A stretch of 64,000 bases of DNA from an uncultured Anaerovibrio sp. (lineage in GTDB: Bacteria; Bacillota; Negativicutes; Selenomonadales; Selenomonadaceae), in the NCBI GenBank assembly GCA_934196075.1, contig CAKPVW010000002.1, positions 36,633 to 100,632 of the forward strand, written 5' to 3'. The position numbers and the translations under genes are program-made. Numbering within the stretch: position 1 is the first letter of the stretch; every line of letters starts with the position of its first letter. Shown piece by piece: positions 1 to 8,094 of the stretch. The notes under the pieces are model-generated. The model was given only the letters and a program-made list of their open reading frames with translations. It was not told the origin of the DNA and ran no database searches.

Positions 1-12
1 GGAGGCACAAGC

Positions 13-1224
13 ATGATTGATGTGCAGAGCGATATTAAGGGAGCAGTAATAACCATAAAAATTGTAGGTATTGGCGGCGGCGGCAATAATGTACTGCGGC
101 GATTGGCTGCCAGTGGTTTCAATAAAAACCAGCTGTTGGCAATCAATACTGATGTACGTCAGCTGAAAACCTTGGATGCCGAGGGGATTCCTTGCCTTTT
201 AATCGGTGGCTCTATTACAAAGGGCAGAGGTACTGGCGGTAATGTGGAAAAGGCTCAGAATGCAGCGATCAGTGAAAAGGATGAGATTGCCAAGGCTCTG
301 GCTGGAGCTGATTTGGTGTTCCTGACTGCCGGTATGGGCAAGGGTGTAGGTACCGGTGCTGCGCCGGTGGTGGCTAAGATTGCCCATGATATGAACATCC
401 TTACCGTAGGCATGGTGACATTGCCATTTTCCCATGAGGGTGAGCGCAAGATGCATACCGCCAAGGATGGTGTGGATTTGCTGCGGCAGAATATGGATGC
501 TTTGGTGGTGGTAAATAATGATAATATTGAAAAGCTGCCTGAGTTCCGCCGGATTACTGTAGGGGAAACCTTCTCTACGGTAGATGAGGTTCTCCGTCAG
601 TCCATTGGCAGTATTGTAGAAATGATTGAAACCACTGGTTTTATCAATGTGGATTTTGCTGATGCCAAGACCATTCTGACTCAGGGTAATACCAGTGAGG
701 CTATTTTAGGGACCAGCGTTGGCAAAACTGCCTTGGAAGCTGTGCAGAATGCGATTAATAGTCCGCTGATTGAGCTTTCTATTCATGGTGCCCGTGGTGT
801 TATTGTGAATATTAGCGGCAGTGAGGATTTGACTTTGGAGGCTGTACGGGAGGCCAATGATTATATCCTGGAGCATATTCATCCAGAGAGCAACAATATC
901 TGTGGGTTGGTAGTGGATGAGTCTCTCGGAGACAAGGTACGAGCCACCATTATTGCTACGGATTTTGACCCTCAGATGCTATCTGATTTCCGCAATGGCA
1001 TCAAGCCTATTTCCTTTGGTCAGCCTGCGGCTCCTGCTAAGGAGATTCCTAGTCTTTATGAGGATAAGTCTCCTGTTAATGAGGATGGAATTTTTGCCAA
1101 CATTGGGGACAAGCAGAATGCTGCCAAGGAAAAGCAGGTAGATAATACCAACAATATGGATGTGCCTTCCTTCATGCAGAAGAAGCCAAAGCCTTTGGTT
1201 TTTGGCAAAACAGATAGAGATTAA
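13..1224 (+). CDS. ftsZ: Divergent FtsZ-family cell-division GTPase
   Basis: A 403-aa tubulin/FtsZ-family protein; canonical FtsZ polymerises at midcell with GTP and recruits the divisome. Visible are the N-terminal glycine loop (GIGGGGNN, residues 19-26), an intact T7 catalytic loop (NVDFAD) and a C-terminal tail ending in DVPSFMQKKPK, which resembles the FtsA/ZipA-binding IPxFLRKR peptide. The tubulin signature at about residues 107-117 is altered: GMGKGVGTG instead of GMGGGTGTG. The T3 loop is also unusual (GTGGNV instead of GAGANP). These two loops contact GTP phosphates, so nucleotide handling may differ. An SD GGAGG at 1-5 sets the start. The gene is not next to ftsA here, so it could be a second FtsZ paralogue; the rest of the genome is not visible. 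The family call is sure, the role less so. Confidence 0.85.
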   Translation: MIDVQSDIKGAVITIKIVGIGGGGNNVLRRLAASGFNKNQLLAINTDVRQLKTLDAEGIPCLLIGGSITKGRGTGGNVEKAQNAAISEKDEIAKALAGADLVFLTAGMGKGVGTGAAPVVAKIAHDMNILTVGMVTLPFSHEGERKMHTAKDGVDLLRQNMDALVVVNNDNIEKLPEFRRITVGETFSTVDEVLRQSIGSIVEMIETTGFINVDFADAKTILTQGNTSEAILGTSVGKTALEAVQNAINSPLIELSIHGARGVIVNISGSEDLTLEAVREANDYILEHIHPESNNICGLVVDESLGDKVRATIIATDFDPQMLSDFRNGIKPISFGQPAAPAKEIPSLYEDKSPVNEDGIFANIGDKQNAAKEKQVDNTNNMDVPSFMQKKPKPLVFGKTDRD

Positions 1225-1293
1225 TTTTTTACTTTATAAAATATGCCTCCCAGGCTTTCACCCTGTAGAGATGGCAACAAAGGAGAAGCATAT

Positions 1294-2037
1294 ATGTTAG
1301 ATCAGTTTTCCCGCAGTCGGATTTTGTTAGGCACCGAGGCTATGGACAAGCTGGCGGCTAGTCGAGTTATTATCTTTGGCGTCGGGGGCGTAGGCTCCTA
1401 TGTGGCCGAGGGATTGGTTCGCTGTGGTGTTGGACATTTTATTCTGGTGGATAATGATGATGTAAGCCTTACCAATATAAATCGCCAGATTCATGCCACT
1501 ACCAAAACAGTAGGACAGCCTAAAACCACTGTGATGGCAGAGCGCATGAGGGAAATCAATCCCCAGGTGGAAATCCGGGAGATTAAGGATTTTTATCTGC
1601 CTGACAATAAGGAAATGTTCTTCAAGGAAGAATACGGCCAGATTGACTATATTGTAGATGCCATAGATACGGTAAAAAGTAAAATAGATTTGGCGGTAGA
1701 GGCACAAAGGAGGCAGATTCCCATTATCAGCAGTATGGGGGCTGCCAACAAGCTGAATCCTGCCATGCTGCAGGTAGCTGATATTTACAAGACCTCTGTG
1801 TGTCCTTTGGCCAGAGCATTGCGCCAGAAGCTGAAAAAGCTGGGGGTAAAGAAGCTGAAGGTAGTTTACTCCCAGGAGGAGCCTTTAAAGCTGTTGGAGA
1901 TTGAAGGTCAGATGGAAAAGCCCGCTGGGGCCAAATATACCACTCCAGGCAGTGTGTCCTTTGTGCCCTCTGTAGCAGGCATGATTGTGGCCAGCGAGGT
2001 AGTTAAGGACCTTTGCGGCATCATAAAAAATAGATAA
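1294..2037 (+). CDS. tcdA: tRNA threonylcarbamoyladenosine dehydratase (TcdA/CsdL, ThiF/E1-like)
   Basis: An E1-like enzyme of about 247 aa. The family uses ATP to cyclise N6-threonylcarbamoyladenosine at tRNA position 37 to the hydantoin form. The Rossmann ATP-binding motif GVGGVGS lies near the N-terminus, followed by the VDNDDVSLTNINRQ stretch typical of MoeB/ThiF/HesA proteins. The conserved single-cysteine region VCPLARALRQKLKK and a C-terminal hydrophobic segment are also present. The ATG at 1294 is preferred because AGGAG lies at 1281-1285; the frame is open back to 1243 but has no ribosome binding site there. It is monocistronic and followed by a hairpin. Other E1-like families are possible, but length and motifs fit TcdA best. 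Confidence 0.85.
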   Translation: MLDQFSRSRILLGTEAMDKLAASRVIIFGVGGVGSYVAEGLVRCGVGHFILVDNDDVSLTNINRQIHATTKTVGQPKTTVMAERMREINPQVEIREIKDFYLPDNKEMFFKEEYGQIDYIVDAIDTVKSKIDLAVEAQRRQIPIISSMGAANKLNPAMLQVADIYKTSVCPLARALRQKLKKLGVKKLKVVYSQEEPLKLLEIEGQMEKPAGAKYTTPGSVSFVPSVAGMIVASEVVKDLCGIIKNR

Positions 2038-2053
2038 AAGTTTATGTAACAAT

Positions 2054-2100
2054 GAGGTTACGAAAGGGACAATGTTCCTTTGCGTAGCCTCTTTTGGTTT
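2054..2100 (+). terminator. Intrinsic terminator hairpin after tcdA
   Basis: GAGGTTACG...CGTAGCCTC arms (2054-2091) with an inner AAAGG/CCTTT extension are followed by a T-rich run. It lies only 18 bases before the next start codon, so it could also act as an attenuator of that gene. Confidence 0.75.
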
Positions 2101-2117
2101 TTGGGGGAGGGATAATT

Positions 2118-2825
2118 ATGCTAACCTGTGGTGATTTGGAAAAGCTAATGCCTTTGAAAAAGCTGCGTTATTTAACAGGGGATAATGGTTTGGGGAATAT
2201 TATCCGCTGGTTTTTGGTGCCAGAAACAGAACGGCTGGCTCCCTGGGTTCACGGGGGAGAGCTGTTGATTGTCAGTGGTGCCATTTGTCAAAGGTCAGGC
2301 TTTCATTTGGGGGCTGTTATCAAGGAGGCCATCAGTCTAAAGATGGCAGGGGTTTTGTTGTTGGTGGGAGAGAATTATATTGAAAAAATCTCCAGCGAAA
2401 TTATCAGGCTGGCCAAGAAAAAGGAATTTCCTATTATGGCCATTCCTTGGAATATACCACTGGTGGATATCCAGGAGGCTTTGGCTAGAGCCATTGTTAT
2501 GCAGGATAGTCGGCCAAATAGGGAAAATGCCTTGGATTTTTTTGTGCAGGGTAAGCTGTCCAGCCAAGACTATGCTCAGATAATTTTGGATCCCTTGCTA
2601 AAGGATAAAGTTAAATATGGGACATTGTTGGAAACCATGAGAGCCTATTTTGCCAATCATGGCAATCTGCTCAAGGCCGCAGAAATGATGTTTATTCATC
2701 GCAATACCATGAAATACAGGCTGGCTCAAGTGGAAAAGCTGTTGGAGATATCTTTTAGCAAGGAGAATGACAGATTAAAGCTGGAATTGGCCTTGTATAT
2801 ATACAGTAAAAATTACAGAGAATAA
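2118..2825 (+). CDS. PucR-family transcriptional regulator
   Basis: A regulator of about 235 aa with an N-terminal PucR (purine catabolism regulator) domain, roughly residues 5-130, and a C-terminal PucR-type helix-turn-helix containing LKAAEMMFIHRNTMKYRL. Family members sense nitrogenous metabolites and switch purine, allantoin or related catabolic genes. It is shorter than full PucR proteins because the middle GGDEF-like domain is missing. The ATG at 2118 follows GGGGAGGG. It lies directly upstream of, and co-oriented with, the deaminase, symporter and creatininase genes, so it is the likely local regulator. The ligand cannot be read from sequence. Confidence 0.85.
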   Translation: MLTCGDLEKLMPLKKLRYLTGDNGLGNIIRWFLVPETERLAPWVHGGELLIVSGAICQRSGFHLGAVIKEAISLKMAGVLLLVGENYIEKISSEIIRLAKKKEFPIMAIPWNIPLVDIQEALARAIVMQDSRPNRENALDFFVQGKLSSQDYAQIILDPLLKDKVKYGTLLETMRAYFANHGNLLKAAEMMFIHRNTMKYRLAQVEKLLEISFSKENDRLKLELALYIYSKNYRE

Positions 2826-2899
2826 ACAAAATATTTTATGCATAGTGCACAAGAAAAATTGTTATAAATGTACATAATAACCAAAAAATAAGTAGTTAT

Positions 2900-2928
2900 T
2901 TGACCAAAGCAGGATAGCTGTTTATAAT
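2900..2928 (+). promoter_or_regulatory. Sigma-70-type promoter of the codA-like gene
   Basis: TTGACC at 2900-2905 and TATAAT at 2923-2928 with a 17-base spacer. Transcription would start near 2936 and give an approximately 88-nt leader containing the hairpin at 2968-3005. Confidence 0.75.
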
Positions 2929-2967
2929 TCTAATCATAAAGTTGAAAACATAGTGAACAAGGTTGTT

Positions 2968-3005
2968 CCCATAGACAGGCCATATCTGTCTGTGGGATTT
3001 TTTTT
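2968..3005 (+). terminator. Leader terminator/attenuator hairpin before codA-like gene
   Basis: CCCATAGACAG (from 2968) pairs with CTGTCTGTGGG (to 2996) and is followed by a run of T. It sits after the promoter and 18 bases before the start codon, so it is placed to abort transcription of the gene rather than to end the previous one. Confidence 0.7.
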
Positions 3006-3023
3006 AGAAGGAAGTTGTGATTT

Positions 3024-4277
3024 ATGAAGAAAATATATAAAAATTGTCATTTGGCCGGCCAGGATGCAATGGTAGATATGCTCGTGGAGAATGGCAAATT
3101 TACTGCTATTCAGGAGCATATTGAGGCTGGGGAGATAGAGGCTATAGATGTTGGTGGCAACTTGGTAGTACCTCCCTATGTAGACCCTCATCTTCATTTG
3201 GACTATGTTTATACAGCCAAAGGAGCCGGGGCCAGAAATGATACAGGCACCTTGTTTGAGGGAATTCAGCGCTGGAGTGAAACCAAGGCTGGTACTTCCT
3301 CTGAGGAGCTAAAGGCTAGGGCAAAGCAGGCTGTGAAGGAGGAAATGCTGCATGGCGTTCAGTATATTCGCAGTCATGTAGATGTTACAGATCCGGCTTT
3401 GACAGGTATGAAAGCCATGCTGGAGCTGAAGGAAGAATTGAAGGATATTGTTACCATTCAGCTGGTGGCTTTTCCTCAGGAGGGCATGTACGCCTATAAG
3501 GGGGGAGCGGAGTTGGTGGAGGAAGCTCTCAAAATGGGCGCTGACTGTGTGGGTGGTATTCCTCATTTTGAATTAGCTAGAGAATTTGGTGAACAATCTG
3601 TCCATAAGGCAGTGGAGCTAGCTGTAAAATATGATAAGCTGGTAGATCTTCATTGCGATGAAACTGATGATGAGCAGTCCAGATTTCTAGAGCTGTTAAC
3701 AGCCCTGTCTATTATGGAGGGGATTGGGGAGCGCACTACTGCCAGCCATACCTGTTCCTTTGGCTCAGCTAATAATGCTTATGCTTTTCGCATGATGAAT
3801 AATTTCCGCAGAGCGGGGATTAATTTCATTTCCTGTCCTACAGAAAATATCTATTTGCAGGGACGGCAGGATAGCTATCCCAAGAGGAGAGGCCTGACCA
3901 GAGTCAAGGAGCTGCAGGAGGCAGGTATTAATGTTTGCTTTGCTCAGGATTCTATTTCTGATCCTTGGTATCCACTGGGCAATGGCAATATGATGAATAT
4001 TCTTGACCACGGTATTCATATTTGTCAGATGATGTCCTTTGAGGAAATTGATAAGGCATTGGATTTGATTACTGTTAATGGAGCCAAAACCATGCATCTG
4101 ACAGATGAATATGGTTTAGAGGTAGGTAAGCCAGCCAGCTTCCTGATCTTGGAGGCTGATTCTGCCTTTGAAGCCATTCGACAGCGAGCTGATGTGATTC
4201 GGTCTGTGCGTAATGGCAGGGAGTTGTTTGTGAAGCAAATTGCCCCTGTAAAGACAGATATTGACTTGTTGAAATAA
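3024..4277 (+). CDS. codA: Cytosine deaminase / creatinine-deaminase-like amidohydrolase
   Basis: A 417-aa zinc/iron amidohydrolase. The metal-binding DPHLHLD (about residues 54-60), the CodA-type active-site stretch HCDETDDEQSRFLE, the second His (ASHTCS) and the late catalytic Asp (FAQDSISDPW) are all visible. Length matches CodA-type cytosine deaminases. In the family, cytosine is deaminated to uracil and ammonia; some members also deaminate creatinine to N-methylhydantoin. Because creatininase is encoded in the same gene group, creatinine is a real alternative substrate here. The start has SD AGAAGGAAG. No signal peptide is seen, so it is cytosolic. The substrate choice is inference. Confidence 0.85.
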   Translation: MKKIYKNCHLAGQDAMVDMLVENGKFTAIQEHIEAGEIEAIDVGGNLVVPPYVDPHLHLDYVYTAKGAGARNDTGTLFEGIQRWSETKAGTSSEELKARAKQAVKEEMLHGVQYIRSHVDVTDPALTGMKAMLELKEELKDIVTIQLVAFPQEGMYAYKGGAELVEEALKMGADCVGGIPHFELAREFGEQSVHKAVELAVKYDKLVDLHCDETDDEQSRFLELLTALSIMEGIGERTTASHTCSFGSANNAYAFRMMNNFRRAGINFISCPTENIYLQGRQDSYPKRRGLTRVKELQEAGINVCFAQDSISDPWYPLGNGNMMNILDHGIHICQMMSFEEIDKALDLITVNGAKTMHLTDEYGLEVGKPASFLILEADSAFEAIRQRADVIRSVRNGRELFVKQIAPVKTDIDLLK

Positions 4278-4347
4278 GGCCCTTTGTGCAAAGGTGATAA
4301 TGGTAAAAACGTTTTTTGGTCAAAGCTGACAAATAATCAAGATTTTG

Positions 4348-4376
4348 TTGACGCAGACATTATCCTTTGCTATAGT
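4348..4376 (+). promoter_or_regulatory. Sigma-70-type promoter before the small membrane peptide and symporter
   Basis: TTGACG at 4348-4353 and TATAGT at 4371-4376, 17-base spacer. The predicted leader of about 100 nt contains the hairpin at 4415-4450. Confidence 0.7.
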
Positions 4377-4414
4377 GTACACATAAGGAAAAACAAATAA
4401 TCCTTGGACGATGT

Positions 4415-4450
4415 AGTCCCAATCAGGCTAAGGCTTGGTTGGGACTTTTT
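4415..4450 (+). terminator. Leader terminator/attenuator hairpin
   Basis: AGTCCCAA...TTGGGACT arms with an inner partial stem, followed by a T run. It lies between promoter and start codon, the same arrangement as before the codA-like gene. Confidence 0.7.
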
Positions 4451-4480
4451 GCTTTTTAGATTGAATAGGAGGAATTTATT

Positions 4481-4636
4481 ATGGCTACTTGGGAAATTAT
4501 GTTAGGTGTAGAGGCAATTAGTGCAGGTATTTCTTTGGGAGCAGTGCTTATGTTTATGTTCCGCAAGGAGGAGGCTGCAGAAGATACTGCTGCTATGGAT
4601 TATGAATCTGGCATGAACCATATGCTGCATGCATAA
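4481..4636 (+). CDS. 51-aa membrane peptide, symporter small accessory protein type
   Basis: A short gene of 51 codons with SD AGGAGG at a good distance from its ATG. The peptide starts MATWEIMLGVEAISAG, has one hydrophobic segment (about residues 6-27), then a charged stretch FRKEEAAED and a polar His-rich end (MNHMLHA). It lies 121 bases before a sodium:solute symporter gene. Small single-membrane-segment proteins encoded directly before SSS transporters are known as symporter small accessory proteins and may be subunits. The assignment rests on position, size and shape, not on a catalytic motif. Confidence 0.7.
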   Translation: MATWEIMLGVEAISAGISLGAVLMFMFRKEEAAEDTAAMDYESGMNHMLHA

Positions 4637-4676
4637 TGAAATGAGAATGATTAGAATATGAATTTGTGGCTGAAAT

Positions 4677-4716
4677 GAGGTTCAGCATGGCATTTATGCT
4701 GTACCTCTTTTTCTTT
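4677..4716 (+). terminator. Terminator/attenuator hairpin between small peptide and symporter
   Basis: GAGGTTCAGCAT (4677) pairs with ATGCTGTACCTC (to 4707), followed by a long T-rich tract. It could set the peptide-to-symporter expression ratio. Confidence 0.75.
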
Positions 4717-4757
4717 TTTGCTTTTTTTCAGATTTTAGTGATGTTGGAGGGAATGTT

Positions 4758-6212
4758 ATGACTCTGCAAACCATGTCGGTTGCATTTTTTGTGGCCTATC
4801 TAATATTTGTTACCTTTGTAGCCTGGTGGTCAAGCCGTGGCGGTGGTGAAGGAGCAGCTGATGTAGAATATTATTTGGGAGGACGCAGCACCCCTACTGT
4901 GGTATTGGCCTTTTCCTATGTAACCTCTTCTGTTAGTGCTGCTGCCTTTATGGGAGATCCTGGTGTTATGTCCACCATAGGCTGGCCATATTATTGGGTA
5001 GTTATCGGTATTATACCGGGTTTGATTCTGCCAGCTGTATTGCTGATGCGCCGTATGAGAATGCAGGCGGACAAGCTGGGGTCCCTAACTATTCCGGAAT
5101 ATTTGGGACAGCGCTATAATAGCAAGACTCTCCAGCTGATAATCGCTGGTGTTATCTCAGTATTCTATATCTTTCCTCTGGTAGCTCAGTTCAAGGGTGC
5201 GGCTATATTGCTAGAAAGCTTTACAGGAATTTCCTTTGACATGGGCTTGGTAATTATTACCGCTATTATTATTTTCTATGTTATTGTAGGAGGCTTGCGT
5301 TCCGTAGCTTGGACAGATTTTGCTCAGGGTTTTCCAATGCTGATTATCAGCATTACCCTGTTGGTGGTTTCCTTGAATGCCGTAGGTGGTTTCTCTGGTC
5401 TGGAGGACAAGCTGGCAGCTATTAACCCTGATATGCTGCGGGTGGTAGAGGCTGATAAGCCAGATGCTCAGATGACTATTAGCGGTATTATTGGTAATTT
5501 CGTGTTCTGGTGTGTAATTTTTGTTAGTCAGCCATATCTTTGCTCCCGCTTTTTGGCCATTCCAGATGTGAGCCGCAAGACTATTGGCGTATTTCTGATT
5601 ACCGCCCTAATATTGACTGTTATTTACAATAGCTTCTATATTGCTGGTTTGACAGGCAGAGTGCTGTTCCCAGATGCCGATCCAGATCATTTGACAGTTA
5701 TTATGGCTATTAATCTGTTGCCACAGGCTATGGCTGCTTTGATGATGGTAGGTATCTTTGCTGCTATGATGTCTACTGCTACCTCAGTGTTGTTGGTGGT
5801 AGGCCAAGCTATTGGCCGTGATTTCTATGCCAAGACTATTAACAAGAATGCTTCCCCTGAGAAGGAGGTTTTGGTAACTCGTATAGCTGTTGTAACTGTA
5901 GCCTTGATTTGTATGTTCTTTAATTATGCAAATCCACCTCAGTTCCTGTCCATTTTCCTGTATCTTGGTCTTAGCGGTATAGGTTCCTGCATTGGTGTAC
6001 CTCTCTTTACTGGTATTGTTAGCGACAATTGCTCTAAGCAGGGTGCTATTGCTTCTGCCATTCTTGGCCCGGTAGCTTATATGGTCTTTACCTATGCACT
6101 GGATATAAATTTCTGGGTATCATGTTTGCTGGCTGTAGCTGTAGCTGCTTTGGCCATGGCTATTTGCTCAAAGCTTTGCCCTGGGGATAATTCCATGCCA
6201 GAGGCTGTTTAA
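4758..6212 (+). CDS. Sodium:solute symporter family transporter (SSS)
   Basis: A 484-aa polytopic protein with about 13 hydrophobic segments. The N-terminal YYLGGRS motif, the GxxSA-type helix with the TSSVSAAAF stretch, and the GGLRSVAWTDFAQG motif around residues 178-191 are characteristic of the SSS family (pantothenate, proline, sialic acid and related permeases). It imports a solute with Na+. SD is GGAGGG. It is followed after 14 bases by creatininase, so the most economical substrate is creatinine or a related amidine. That is inference: SSS substrates cannot be read from sequence. Confidence 0.85.
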   Translation: MTLQTMSVAFFVAYLIFVTFVAWWSSRGGGEGAADVEYYLGGRSTPTVVLAFSYVTSSVSAAAFMGDPGVMSTIGWPYYWVVIGIIPGLILPAVLLMRRMRMQADKLGSLTIPEYLGQRYNSKTLQLIIAGVISVFYIFPLVAQFKGAAILLESFTGISFDMGLVIITAIIIFYVIVGGLRSVAWTDFAQGFPMLIISITLLVVSLNAVGGFSGLEDKLAAINPDMLRVVEADKPDAQMTISGIIGNFVFWCVIFVSQPYLCSRFLAIPDVSRKTIGVFLITALILTVIYNSFYIAGLTGRVLFPDADPDHLTVIMAINLLPQAMAALMMVGIFAAMMSTATSVLLVVGQAIGRDFYAKTINKNASPEKEVLVTRIAVVTVALICMFFNYANPPQFLSIFLYLGLSGIGSCIGVPLFTGIVSDNCSKQGAIASAILGPVAYMVFTYALDINFWVSCLLAVAVAALAMAICSKLCPGDNSMPEAV

Positions 6213-6226
6213 GGAGGAAGAAAGAA

Positions 6227-6979
6227 ATGACTTGTATGATGAGGGAAATGACCTGGCCGGAATTTGCGGCCAGAAAGGACGATATAATTATTTTGCCAGT
6301 AGGCTCTACGGAGCAGCATGCTCAGCATTTGCCATTATGTACTGATGCGGTTATTGCGGAGGAATTTGCCAAGGCATTGGCAGAAAAGGTCCAGGGGGTA
6401 GTAATGCCTACTCTGTCCTATGGGTACAAATCCAAGCCTCTGTCTGGCGGCGGCCCTCTGTTTCCTGGTACCATTGATTTAAATGGAGAAACTGTTATTA
6501 AATTAACCTATGATGTACTGATGGAACTGATTCGGGATGGTTTTCACAAAATATTGCTGATGAATGCTCATTTTGAGAATGAGGCTTTTTTGGTGGAGGC
6601 TATGGATTTGGTTAATAGAGATACTCAGGGCGCCGCAACCATTGTAGAAACCAATTGGTGGGATCCTATGCCAGAGGATGTTATTGATAAGGTTTTTGAT
6701 GAGGTGACTTTCCCAGGTTGGGCCTTTGAGCATGCCGCTGTGACAGAGACTTCTCTCATGCTGTATTTTGCCCCTGGATTGTGTCATATGGATAGAGTGG
6801 TGGATATTGCCAATGCCAAGGCTTTGCCATATTTCCGTTATCCTTTATACAAGGGGGATGTACCAGAAAGTGGTGCTTTGGCCAGTGCCAATTCCTCGTC
6901 AGCCCAACGGGGCATGATTATCGTGGATAGCGTTATTCCTGAGCTGGTAAAGATATGCCATAAGGAATTTGGTGTCTAA
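6227..6979 (+). CDS. Creatininase-family amidohydrolase (creatinine amidohydrolase)
   Basis: A 250-aa metal hydrolase. The metal-ligand motif STEQHAQHLPLCTDA (E, H, D), the NAHFENE motif (NGHYEN in Pseudomonas creatininase) and the EHAAVTETSLML segment are visible. Creatininase opens creatinine to creatine. The family also holds mycofactocin MftE and FAPy deformylase, but the E-H-D spacing and the EH..VTETSLML block resemble true creatininases. SD AAGGAGG. It is co-transcribed with the symporter. A creatinase for the next step is not in the window. Sulfonamide or other amide substrates remain possible. Confidence 0.8.
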   Translation: MTCMMREMTWPEFAARKDDIIILPVGSTEQHAQHLPLCTDAVIAEEFAKALAEKVQGVVMPTLSYGYKSKPLSGGGPLFPGTIDLNGETVIKLTYDVLMELIRDGFHKILLMNAHFENEAFLVEAMDLVNRDTQGAATIVETNWWDPMPEDVIDKVFDEVTFPGWAFEHAAVTETSLMLYFAPGLCHMDRVVDIANAKALPYFRYPLYKGDVPESGALASANSSSAQRGMIIVDSVIPELVKICHKEFGV

Positions 6980-7001
6980 GGATATTCAGAAAAATATTTA
7001 G

Positions 7002-7028
7002 TTGCTCCTGAAAATTATATGTTATAAT
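7002..7028 (+). promoter_or_regulatory. Possible promoter of the secreted-protein gene
   Basis: TTGCTC at 7002-7007 and TATAAT at 7023-7028. The spacer of 15 bases is short, so the -35 box is uncertain. The repeat at 7048-7078 would fall in the transcript leader. Confidence 0.5.
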
Positions 7029-7047
7029 TACCTCATAGTGTTTTATG

Positions 7048-7078
7048 ACGAGGTGTCCGATGTCCCCAATCTTTATAG
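7048..7078. repeat. 31-bp element, left copy (inverted relative to 13130-13160)
   Basis: Contains GTGTCCGATGTCCCC. The reverse complement of 13130-13160 matches it at 27 of 31 positions by direct comparison. It lies in the leader of the secreted-protein gene. Function is unknown. Confidence 0.7.
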
Positions 7079-7115
7079 GTGATGGGATGTTAAAAAAATG
7101 CAGGGAGTGATAGAT

Positions 7116-7724
7116 ATGAAAAAGCTTTTGGCCATAGGTGTAGGGGCGGCTATGCTGCTTAGCTTTACACCGCCAGTAGAGGCTGGTATTAATTGGGGCG
7201 GTGTTATTAAGGCGGCTGGAGAGGCAGCGCAGAGTGCAGGCTCCAGTAGTAAGAAACAGAGCTCTAAGCAGCAAAAGTCTGGTAAATCTGCTCAGGAGGT
7301 AAATGCTACCATACCTACAGCTTTGGCAGATTCCTTGGATCCTTGGCCACCAGATGAAGGCCCGGCTCGGCCAGATTGGTTTGATAATCGCACCAACCCT
7401 TGGGTAATGTCCAATGGCCGTCTGATAGCTGAGTATGAGAGCATGGAAAAATGGCGCAGCTATGCGGAGGAAAATAATATTGGTTGGCTGGAACCGGATA
7501 TGTGCCGCTATGAAGAGCTGCTGGATGAAATACGATACCGTATCAGAGCCATTGACCGTTATGCTGAAAATGTAGATGCAGGCTGGCTGGATATGGCTGC
7601 TGCCAATACGCAAAAACCAGAATACAAGCGAGCTGTAGGCAGTAATATAGAACCATTACGGTCATTCGATCTGGATATTGACTCATCCATAGTATTGCCA
7701 GGCTATCACCCAGAGATAAATTAA
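7116..7724 (+). CDS. Secreted protein of unknown function
   Basis: About 202 aa. It starts MKKLLAIGVGAAMLLSF and has an apparent signal-peptidase site after PVEA, so it is exported. A Ser/Lys/Gln-rich linker (about residues 35-57) follows, then a tryptophan-rich segment (DPWPPDEGPARPDWFDNRTNPW) and a helical C-terminal half. I do not recognise the family. The ATG at 7116 with GGGAG upstream is preferred over an ATG at 7098 that has no ribosome binding site and would place extra residues before the signal peptide. It is monocistronic and convergent with the lysR fragment that follows. Confidence 0.65.
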   Translation: MKKLLAIGVGAAMLLSFTPPVEAGINWGGVIKAAGEAAQSAGSSSKKQSSKQQKSGKSAQEVNATIPTALADSLDPWPPDEGPARPDWFDNRTNPWVMSNGRLIAEYESMEKWRSYAEENNIGWLEPDMCRYEELLDEIRYRIRAIDRYAENVDAGWLDMAAANTQKPEYKRAVGSNIEPLRSFDLDIDSSIVLPGYHPEIN

Positions 7725-7727
7725 ACG

Positions 7728-8085
7728 CTATTCTGCCGTTCTTAGTTGATTTTTATCCATGGAGTTTTGGATTATGTCTAAAAATGCTTTGGCAGCAGGA
7801 TTGTGACTGGCATGCCTTTTCCAAACCAGATTGTAGTGAATAGCAAGAGTGGGTTCCAAGGGACGGAAAACTACATTTTCTTCTAAAATATCAGGCAGCA
7901 AATCCCTAGTAAGCAGGAAACAGCCTAGCCCCTTATTTACAAATCTGGCAGGATTGCCATGAATAACATTATAGGTGGCAGTGATATTTAGTTTTTCAAT
8001 ATCTGTTTCCATCCAATCCGCAATAACCTGTTGCAGGCCATTTCGTCTATGCATGATAAGTGGCAGTTGCAGTAGGTTTTCTTTT
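7728..8085 (-). pseudogene. LysR-family regulator, C-terminal fragment
   Basis: The minus strand encodes only the effector-binding half of a LysR regulator. It reads about ENLLQLPLIMHRRNG near 8085, through GNPARFVNKGLGCFLL to a natural stop at 7728. The helix-turn-helix and first half of the effector domain are missing. The fragment runs into a truncated MATE gene on the opposite strand, so both lost their 5' ends. No plausible start or SD exists at the truncated end. Confidence 0.65.
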
Positions 8086-8094
8086 TTATAGTTG

